64,000 nt of DNA from Naasia sp. SYSU D00948 (GTDB lineage Bacteria > Actinomycetota > Actinomycetes > Actinomycetales > Microbacteriaceae), in contig NZ_JAFMTA010000001.1 in the NCBI RefSeq assembly GCF_017916515.1, positions 1,415,127 through 1,479,126 on the forward strand, read 5' to 3'. The translations under genes were made by a program, and so were the position numbers. How positions within the stretch are numbered: the first letter of the stretch is position 1; each line of letters opens with the position of its first letter. The notes under the pieces were generated by a model that worked only from the letters and a program-made list of their open reading frames with translations, ran no database searches and was not told the DNA's origin. Positions 57,700 to 64,000 of the stretch are shown here, piece by piece.

Positions 57700-59341
57700 G
57701 GCGGGCAACCCCGCGAGCACCTTCGCCACGGCGCTGCTGACGCGCCTGGTGGCAGGCGGTGTCCGCCACCTCGTCCTCGCGCCCGGGTCCCGCTCGCAGG
57801 CGCTCGCGCTCGCGGCCGCCCGGCTCGAGCAGGACGGCGCCGTCCGCCTGCACGTGCGCATCGACGAGCGGGATGCCGGCTTCCTCGCCCTCGGCATCGC
57901 GCTCGAGACGCGGCGCCCCGTGCCGATCATCGTGACCTCCGGCACCGCGGTCGCGAACCTCCATCCCGCGATGCTGGAGGCGTGGCACTCCGGGGTGCCG
58001 CTCGTGGCGCTCACGGCGGACCGCCCGGAGGAGCTGCGCGGCGTCGGGGCGAACCAGGCGACGCGGCAGCCGGGCATCTTCGGGCCCGCCGCGGTGTGGT
58101 CGGCGGATGTCGACGCGCCGTCGCCGGGCGAGGACAACTCCCGAGCGGTCGCGCTCGCGGATCAGGTCCTGTCCGCGTCGGCGGCCGGGCCCGTGCACGT
58201 CAACCTCGCGTTCCGCGATCCGCTCTCCGGTGCCGCGGGCGACGTCCCGGCGCCGGACCGGAGCGCCGCCGAGGAGCGGACTCCGACCGCGACCCCGATC
58301 GAGCTCCGGCCCCGGGCGGTGGTCGTGGCGGGCACGGGAGCGGGACCGGAGGCGGCCGACTTCGCGCGCGCCGCCGGCCTCCCCCTCGTGGCCGAGGTGA
58401 CAAGCGGGGCGCGCTTCGGTCCGAACCTCGTCCCGGCCTACCGCACCGTGCTCGCCGATCCGGAGCTCGGCGGCGCCGTCGAGCAGCTGGTCGTCTTCGG
58501 GCGCCCGAACCTCAGCCGCGAGGTGCCCGCTCTCGCCGCCCGTGTGCCCACCGTCACCGTCCGGACCCCTGGTGCGGAGCAGTTCGACCCGGGTCGCCGC
58601 GCCAAGATCGTCGACGCCGTGGCCCTCCCCGAGGAGCCCTTCGACCCGCAGTGGCTGCGGGCATGGATCGTCGCGGGCCGGCGGGCGCAGATCCCCGAGG
58701 ACGACGTGCCCTACCTCGGCGACCCCTTCTCCGAGTCGCCCACGGCGGCCGGACGGGTGGCGCGTGCCGTGATGGCCGCGCTGCGGGCGCCGGTCACGCG
58801 GCAGTCGCTCGTGGAGGCCGTCTGGCGGGCGACGTGGCCGCACGACCGCCTCGTCCTCGGCGCCTCCCGCCTCATCCGCGACGCCGACCGGCACGTCCCC
58901 GGCAAGCGCATCCGCGTCCACTCGAACCGCGGGCTCTCCGGGATCGACGGGACCGTCGCCACCGCGCTCGGCGTCGCCGCGGGAGCGGCGGACGACCCGC
59001 GATCGGCCGCGGGGACGACGCGCGTGCTGCTCGGCGACCTCGCGTTCCTGCACGACGTCGGCGGACTCCTCCTGCCGCCCGGCGAGCCGCGCCCGCGTGT
59101 GCAGCTCATCGTGGGCAACGACGGCGGCGGCACGATCTTCGACGGGCTCGAGGTCGCGTCGGACGCCGACCCTGCGGCGTTCGACCGCGTCCTGTACACC
59201 CCGCACACGGTCGAGCTCGCGCCGCTCGCGGCCGCCTACGGCTGGGAGCACCAGCGCGTCTCCTCCCGCGGCGACCTGGACAAGGCGCTCACCGCGCCTC
59301 CGCGGGGGCCGTCGCTCCTCGAGGTGCCCCTGCCTCGCTGA
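57692..59341 (+). CDS. menD: SEPHCHC synthase (menaquinone pathway)
   Basis: A 549-residue thiamine-diphosphate enzyme that joins 2-oxoglutarate and isochorismate. N-terminal LVLAPGSRSQALAL and RIDERDAGFLALGIAL (the conserved Glu activates the cofactor), TSGTAVANLHPAMLEA, and the C-terminal ThDP/Mg segment LLGDLAFLHDVGGLL with IVGNDGGGTIFDGL. ATG at 57692 overlaps the upstream gene's stop region by 8 bases, so the two are coupled. Confidence 0.94.
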   Translation: MPEAGNPASTFATALLTRLVAGGVRHLVLAPGSRSQALALAAARLEQDGAVRLHVRIDERDAGFLALGIALETRRPVPIIVTSGTAVANLHPAMLEAWHSGVPLVALTADRPEELRGVGANQATRQPGIFGPAAVWSADVDAPSPGEDNSRAVALADQVLSASAAGPVHVNLAFRDPLSGAAGDVPAPDRSAAEERTPTATPIELRPRAVVVAGTGAGPEAADFARAAGLPLVAEVTSGARFGPNLVPAYRTVLADPELGGAVEQLVVFGRPNLSREVPALAARVPTVTVRTPGAEQFDPGRRAKIVDAVALPEEPFDPQWLRAWIVAGRRAQIPEDDVPYLGDPFSESPTAAGRVARAVMAALRAPVTRQSLVEAVWRATWPHDRLVLGASRLIRDADRHVPGKRIRVHSNRGLSGIDGTVATALGVAAGAADDPRSAAGTTRVLLGDLAFLHDVGGLLLPPGEPRPRVQLIVGNDGGGTIFDGLEVASDADPAAFDRVLYTPHTVELAPLAAAYGWEHQRVSSRGDLDKALTAPPRGPSLLEVPLPR

Positions 59342-59404
59342 CCGCGGCGTGTCCTCCCGACGGTTCGGCGCCTCGCACATACCGTGACGGCGAAGGGGGC
59401 TGCG

Positions 59405-59515
59405 ATGGCGACGGATGATCTTCTCGGTTTCACGATCCTGATCGTGTCGGGCGGTGCGATGGTCGTCGGCCTCGTCCGCCAGTTCGCGCCCCAGGTGCGC
59501 CGCCGCCGCGACTAG
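59405..59515 (+). CDS. Small single-span membrane protein (36 residues)
   Basis: ATG with AAGGGGG about 7 bases upstream; a short acidic start (MATDDLLG), one hydrophobic segment (FTILIVSGGAMVVGLV) and a basic tail (VRRRRD). Orientation is probably with the C-terminus inside. It is convergent with menF (4 bases between stops). No known family. Confidence 0.6.
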   Translation: MATDDLLGFTILIVSGGAMVVGLVRQFAPQVRRRRD

Positions 59516-59519
59516 CGGA

Positions 59520-60755
59520 TCAGCGGAACGCGTCCATTACGGGCTTCAGCTTGAGCGTGGTCTCGACGAGCTCGCGCTCCGCGTCGGATCCGCCCACCAC
59601 GCCGGCGCCCGCATAGGCCGTCACGGTCCCGTCCTGGTCCACCTGAGCGCAGCGCAGGGCCACCGCCCACTCCCCGTCGCCCGCGGCGTCGACCCAGCCG
59701 ACCGGTCCGGCGTAGCGGCCCCGGTCGAACGGCTCCAGCTCGGCGATGAGCTCGAGCGCGTCCGCCGTGGGGAAGCCGGCCACGGCGGCCGTGGGATGCA
59801 GCGCCTCCACGACCTGCAGCGTGCCGACCGACGGGGCGAGCACCCCGGTCACGTCGCTCGCGAGGTGCCACACGTTGGGCAGCATCAGCGGGAACGGCGC
59901 CGGGCTCGCGCTCAGCTCACCCGCGTACGGCGCGAGGGCGGAGAGCACGCTCACCACCGCGAAGTCGTGCTCGTCGAGGTCCTTCGCCGATACGAGGAGC
60001 GCGTTGGCCCGTGCGGCATCGGATGCGGGATCGAGGCCGCGCGCCGTGCTGCCGGCGAGCACGCGGGCTCCGAGCCGCCTGCCCCGCGCGCGCACCAGCG
60101 TCTCCGGGCTCGCTCCCAGAAGGCCGTCCACCGCGAAGGTCCAGCACTCCGGGTAGCCGGCGGCGAGCCGGACGAGCGCCGTTCGCAGATCGGATCCCTC
60201 GGGGACGCTGCCCACCATGTCGCGAGCGACGACGACCTTGCCGAGGGCGCCGTCCTCGATGCGTCGCAGCCCCTCGCGGACGGCCGCGACGTATCCCTCC
60301 GGTGTCAGTCGGCCGGGGGAGAAGCGGATGCGGTAGTCGGCGGCCGGGACGGGGTGGAGCTCGGGCGCCGGTCCTTCCTGCCCGTCGAGGGAGATGCGCG
60401 TCAGCCAGCCGGTGCCGCCACGGCGACCCACGATCAGGCGCGGCACGACGACGGTGCTGGTGCGGTCCGAGCCGTCGGCGAAGGCGAGCGTCCCGAAGGC
60501 GACGAGGCCGGTCCCGGGAACCCGCACGTCGTCCGCGATCTCCGCTCGGGCGACCAGTTCCGTCCACGCCGCGCGCGCTCTTCCGAACCGATCAGGTCCG
60601 CGGAAGGTGAGGCGGACCGCCTCGCCGAGGCCGACGAGGCCGTCCCCGCCGCGCATCCAGACCAGCGGATGCCGAGGATCGGCGTAGGGCAGGAGGGCCT
60701 CGGCCGCGAACTCCTCCGTCGTCACCGACAGGGTCGGCGGGGGCGCGGAGGGCAC
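59520..60755 (-). CDS. menF: Menaquinone-specific isochorismate synthase
   Basis: A 411-residue chorismate-binding enzyme making isochorismate. C-terminal domain with KVVVARDMVG, TFAVDGLLGASPETLVRARGRRLGARVLAGSTARG, LPNVWHLASDVTG and LHPTAAVAGFPTADAL with Glu and Mg ligands. TAGGCT plus 6 bases precedes the GTG. It supplies the substrate of menD. Confidence 0.92.
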   Translation of the reverse strand: MPSAPPPTLSVTTEEFAAEALLPYADPRHPLVWMRGGDGLVGLGEAVRLTFRGPDRFGRARAAWTELVARAEIADDVRVPGTGLVAFGTLAFADGSDRTSTVVVPRLIVGRRGGTGWLTRISLDGQEGPAPELHPVPAADYRIRFSPGRLTPEGYVAAVREGLRRIEDGALGKVVVARDMVGSVPEGSDLRTALVRLAAGYPECWTFAVDGLLGASPETLVRARGRRLGARVLAGSTARGLDPASDAARANALLVSAKDLDEHDFAVVSVLSALAPYAGELSASPAPFPLMLPNVWHLASDVTGVLAPSVGTLQVVEALHPTAAVAGFPTADALELIAELEPFDRGRYAGPVGWVDAAGDGEWAVALRCAQVDQDGTVTAYAGAGVVGGSDAERELVETTLKLKPVMDAFR

Positions 60756-60840
60756 CGCCTCAGCCTAGCCGGGCGGTTCGCGGGCCCCTGACGGCGGCCG
60801 CTCAGGAAGGGACGGGGGCGCCGCGCCCTACAATTGAGCC

Positions 60841-61557
60841 GTGAACCAGGCCGACCTTCGGAAGAGGGGAGCGGACGTGGCAGCGATGTTCGACAAGGTC
60901 TCGGCGCGCTACGACCGCACCAACACCGTCCTCTCCGTCGGCAACGACATGATCTGGCGGGCCGCCACCGTGCGCGCCGTCCGTCCCCGGCGCGGTGAGC
61001 GCATCCTCGACCTCGCGGCCGGGACCGGCACCTCGAGCGCCGCCCTCGCCCGATCCGGGGCCCACGTGGTCGCGGCCGACTTCTCGGACGGGATGCTCGA
61101 GGTCGGCCGCCGCCGGCACGCCGGCACTCGCACCATCGAGTTCGTGCACGCGGACGCGCAGCAGCTGCCGTTCCGCGACGGGGAGTTCGACGCGGTGACC
61201 ATGTCGTTCGGCCTCCGCAACGTCGAGGACCCGAAGAAGGCGCTCGCCGAGCTCTTCCGTGTGACCAAGCCGGGTGGGCGGATCGTGATCTGCGAGTTCT
61301 CGACCCCGCCGAACGGGCTCCTGCGGCGGGGGTACGCGCTCTACCTCAAGCGCGTGCTGCCCGTGGTCTCCCGCGTCACCAGCTCGGACGCGCCCGCCTA
61401 CGACTACCTGGGCGACTCGATCCTCGACTGGCCGGACCAGCGCACCCTGAGCCAGTGGATTCGGGACGCGGGGTTCGTTGACGTGGGATACCGGAACCTC
61501 ACGGCCGGCGTGGTCGCGATCCACCGCGGCCGCAAGCCGGCCGGGGCGTCCCGGTGA
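60841..61557 (+). CDS. menG: Demethylmenaquinone methyltransferase
   Basis: A 238-residue SAM-dependent methyltransferase of the UbiE/MenG family. SAM motif ILDLAAGTGTSSAAL, ADFSDGMLEVG, DAQQLPFRDGEFDAVTMSFGLRNVEDPKKALAEL and PGGRIVICEFSTP. It makes menaquinone in the last step. TACAAT plus 6 bases precedes the GTG, the best -10 of the leaderless set. The stop overlaps the next start (GTGA). Confidence 0.94.
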   Translation: MNQADLRKRGADVAAMFDKVSARYDRTNTVLSVGNDMIWRAATVRAVRPRRGERILDLAAGTGTSSAALARSGAHVVAADFSDGMLEVGRRRHAGTRTIEFVHADAQQLPFRDGEFDAVTMSFGLRNVEDPKKALAELFRVTKPGGRIVICEFSTPPNGLLRRGYALYLKRVLPVVSRVTSSDAPAYDYLGDSILDWPDQRTLSQWIRDAGFVDVGYRNLTAGVVAIHRGRKPAGASR

Positions 61558-62612
61558 CCCGGGCGGTTCCGGTGACGCGGCGGAGCAAGGCGCTCTCCCA
61601 AATCGGCCTGACCGAGCGGATCTTCACCAGCGCGGAGGACCGGGCGACCGCTGCGGCGATCGACGCCGGGCTGACCGAGGTCGAGGAGGGGATCCTCCGC
61701 GAGGTCGCCTTCACGGACGTCGTCGCGAACGTGACCTCGCGCTACCTCCTGTCCGCGGGCGGCAAGCGGGTGCGCCCGATGCTGACGCTCCTCACGGCGC
61801 AGCTCGGCGACGGCATCGTCCCCGACGTCCTCACCGCCGCCCAGGCGGTCGAGATCACGCACCTCGCCTCGCTGTACCACGACGACGTGATGGACGACGC
61901 CGAGCAGCGGCGGGGCGTGCCGACCGCGCAGGCGGTGTGGGGCAACTCGGTCGCGATCCTGACCGGCGACCTGCTCTTCGCCCGCGCGAGCAAGCTCGTC
62001 GCAGTGCTCGGTGAGCGCGCCATCCGGCTGCAGGCGGGCACCTTCGAGCGTCTCGTGCTCGGGCAGCTGCACGAGGCGGTCGGCCCGCAGCCCGACGAGG
62101 ACCCCGTCGAGCACTACCTCGGCGTCCTCGCTGACAAGACGGGCTCGCTGATCGCCGCCGCGGCGCAGCTCGGCGTGTTCTTCTCGAACGCTCCGCGGGA
62201 GTACGAGGAGCCCGTCATGCTGTTCGGCGAGAGGATCGGTGTCGCCTTCCAGCTCGTCGACGACGTGCTCGACCTCTCGCCGCGGGCCGAGGAGACCGGC
62301 AAGGTCGCCGGCACCGACCTCCGCGCGGGCGTTCCCACGCTCCCGCTCCTGTACCTGCGCCGCCAGGCGAGGACGGACACCGACGCCGCCGCGCTGCTGC
62401 AGCGGATCGAGGCGGACCTCGCCTCGCCCGACGGAGCCGACCTGCCGCGCGCCATCGAGGCGCTCCGCGAGCACGAGGTCACGTCGATCACCCTCGCGGA
62501 GTCGCACCGCTGGGCCGAGGAGGCCGTCGCGGCGCTGGCGCCGCTTCCGGACGGCACCGTGAAGAGGGCTCTGACTCGGTTCGCGGACGTGATGGTCGAG
62601 CGGACCAGCTGA
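61554..62612 (+). CDS. Polyprenyl diphosphate synthase
   Basis: A 352-residue trans-prenyltransferase. First Asp-rich motif YHDDVMDDAEQRRG (FARM), second QLVDDVLDLS (SARM), and GGKRVRPML. It makes the long chain used by menA. Overlap with menG by 4 bases means coupled translation. Chain length cannot be read from sequence alone. Confidence 0.93.
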   Translation: MTRAVPVTRRSKALSQIGLTERIFTSAEDRATAAAIDAGLTEVEEGILREVAFTDVVANVTSRYLLSAGGKRVRPMLTLLTAQLGDGIVPDVLTAAQAVEITHLASLYHDDVMDDAEQRRGVPTAQAVWGNSVAILTGDLLFARASKLVAVLGERAIRLQAGTFERLVLGQLHEAVGPQPDEDPVEHYLGVLADKTGSLIAAAAQLGVFFSNAPREYEEPVMLFGERIGVAFQLVDDVLDLSPRAEETGKVAGTDLRAGVPTLPLLYLRRQARTDTDAAALLQRIEADLASPDGADLPRAIEALREHEVTSITLAESHRWAEEAVAALAPLPDGTVKRALTRFADVMVERTS

Positions 62613-62664
62613 CGCGGATCCGCAGACGTGCTCTAGAACGGATCCGCTGACGCGGTCCGCAGAC
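62608..62664. repeat. Direct repeat GCTGACGCGGATCCGCAGAC before fprA
   Basis: Copies at 62608-62627 and 62646-62664 (one base shorter). The first contains the palindrome GCGGATCCGC. They occupy the 72-base gap between the polyprenyl synthase stop and the reductase start. Confidence 0.55.
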
Positions 62665-62684
62665 AAGGTAAGGAACGACTACGC

Positions 62685-64000
62685 ATGACCAAGCTTCGGC
62701 TTGCCATCATCGGCGCGGGCCCGGCGGGCATCTACGCGGCCGACCTCGTCCGCAAGGCGGAGCGCAGCTTCGACGTCTCGATCGACCTGTTCGAGCGGCT
62801 GCCCGCCCCGTACGGCCTCGTGCGCTACGGCGTCGCGCCCGACCACCCGCGCATCAAGGGCATCATCTCCGCGCTGCGCGAGGTGCTCGACCGCGGCGAC
62901 ATCCGCTTCTTCGGGAACGTCGAGTACGGCGTCGACATCACCCTCGACGACCTGAAGCGCCACTACAACGCCGTCATCTTCGCGACCGGCTCGACGAAGG
63001 ACGCGAGCCTCGACATCCCCGGCATCGACCTGCCGGGATCGTACGGCGCCGCGGACTTCGTGTCCTGGTACGACGGGCACCCGGACGTGCCTCGCGAGTG
63101 GCCGCTCGACGCCAAGGAGGTCGCCGTCATCGGCAACGGCAACGTCGCGCTGGACGTGGCCCGCATCCTGGCGAAGCACGCCGACGATCTGCTGCCGACC
63201 GAGATCCCCGACAACGTCTACGAGGGGCTCAAGGCGTCGCCCGTCACCGACGTGCACGTGTTCGGGCGTCGCGGTCCGGCCCAGGTCCGCTTCACGCCGC
63301 TGGAGCTGCGCGAGCTCGGCGAGGTGCACGACGTCGACATGATCCTGTACGACGAGGACTTCGACTACGACGAGGCGTCGAAGACGGCGATCGCGACCAA
63401 CAAGCAGGTGCTCGTGATCGACCGGGTGCTGCAGCAGTGGCGGAAGCGCCCGGCCGGAACGGCCAGTCGCCGCCTGCACCTGCACTTCTACGCGAAGCCG
63501 CTCGAGATCGTCGGCAACGGCAAGGTGGAGGCGTTCCGCTGGGAGCGCACCGAGCCGGACGGCGCCGGCGGCGTCCGCGGCACCGACGAGATCCGCGAGA
63601 TCCCGGTGCAGGCCGTGTACCGGGCGGTCGGCTACTTCGGCTCCCCGTTGCCCGGCGTCCCGTTCGACGAGCGCCGCGGCGTCATCCCGAACCGCGAGGG
63701 CCAGGTGATCGACGACGCCGACGAGCCGGTGAACGGGGTCTACGCGACGGGCTGGATCAAGCGCGGACCGGTCGGACTGATCGGTCACACGAAGAGCGAC
63801 GCCATGGAGACCCTCCAGCACGTGCTGTCGGACCAGCCGAACTGGTGGACGCCGTCCGAGCCCCAGGAGGAGGCGATCCCCGCCCTGCTCGAGGCGCGCG
63901 GCGTCCCGTACACGACGATCGACGGCTGGCACCGGCTCGACTCCCACGAGCTCGCGATCGGCGAGGCGGTGGGCCGCACGCGGATCAAGGTCGTGCCCCG
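62685..64000 (+). CDS. fprA: Ferredoxin/NADP reductase, FprA type (partial)
   Basis: The frame is open to the right edge, with 438 residues visible. N-terminal FAD motif LAIIGAGPAGIYAADLV, RLPAPYGLVRYGVAPDHP, the NADP-binding VAVIGNGNVALDVARIL and the C-terminal FAD contact GVYATGWIKRGPVGLIGHTKSDA. Adrenodoxin-reductase-like; moves electrons between NADPH and ferredoxins. AAGGAACG lies upstream of the ATG with wide spacing. The stop is beyond the window. Confidence 0.93.
   Translation, partial: MTKLRLAIIGAGPAGIYAADLVRKAERSFDVSIDLFERLPAPYGLVRYGVAPDHPRIKGIISALREVLDRGDIRFFGNVEYGVDITLDDLKRHYNAVIFATGSTKDASLDIPGIDLPGSYGAADFVSWYDGHPDVPREWPLDAKEVAVIGNGNVALDVARILAKHADDLLPTEIPDNVYEGLKASPVTDVHVFGRRGPAQVRFTPLELRELGEVHDVDMILYDEDFDYDEASKTAIATNKQVLVIDRVLQQWRKRPAGTASRRLHLHFYAKPLEIVGNGKVEAFRWERTEPDGAGGVRGTDEIREIPVQAVYRAVGYFGSPLPGVPFDERRGVIPNREGQVIDDADEPVNGVYATGWIKRGPVGLIGHTKSDAMETLQHVLSDQPNWWTPSEPQEEAIPALLEARGVPYTTIDGWHRLDSHELAIGEAVGRTRIKVVP

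Overview
The DNA is very GC-rich, densely packed and coding on both strands. Its gene content is actinobacterial: menaquinone (not ubiquinone) synthesis, the tiny ribosomal protein bS22, a DUF222/HNH protein, system II cytochrome c maturation and an FprA-type reductase. The combination best fits a plant- or soil-associated member of the Microbacteriaceae (Rathayibacter/Clavibacter/Leifsonia relatives). The genus is an inference. I found no tRNA, rRNA, CRISPR array, prophage or insertion sequence.

Region 1 (1-4.6 kb): the tail of a zinc alcohol dehydrogenase, a conserved protein of unknown role, an ABC-F ATPase preceded by what looks like a complete leader-peptide attenuator, a RidA protein and an MFS transporter.

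Region 2 (4.6-35 kb) is the accessory part, an L-rhamnoside utilisation island. It has the catabolic operon rhaI - esterase - aldolase/dehydrogenase - rhaB, four GH78 rhamnosidase-type enzymes, a GH43 galactanase-like enzyme, two ABC sugar importers (binding protein plus two permeases each, neither with its own ATPase), three LacI regulators, a second esterase, an aldo-keto reductase and a mannose-6-phosphate isomerase. None of the glycosidases has a signal peptide, so the likely scheme is to import rhamnosylated oligosaccharides or glycosides whole, de-esterify and trim them inside the cell, then convert L-rhamnose to rhamnulose, rhamnulose-1-phosphate, DHAP and lactaldehyde/lactate. A shared operator, TGAAYCGWTTCA-like, occurs at four promoters and ties the rhamnose genes together. 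A second shared site, TGACACGTGCAAGT, ties the GH43 gene to the first importer.

Region 3 (35-47 kb) is core genome: a coiled-coil protein, a secreted GH25-like protein, MarR, a winged-helix regulator behind a leaderless Cys/Met-rich mini-ORF, upp, tadA, proC, DUF222/HNH, a Trk potassium system, ArsR, an excisionase-type HTH protein next to bS22, a glutaredoxin-like protein and an archaeal-type aspartyl-tRNA synthetase.

Region 4 (48-64 kb) holds a cytochrome c maturation operon (tlpA-ccdA-resB-ccsB) and most of the menaquinone pathway (menF, menD, menC, menB, menE, menA, menG, plus a polyprenyl diphosphate synthase), then fprA running off the end. menH and a dedicated thioesterase are not here. 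Many core genes share a -10-like hexamer followed by 6-7 bases and then ATG/GTG, the signature of leaderless mRNAs, whereas most island genes have Shine-Dalgarno sequences.
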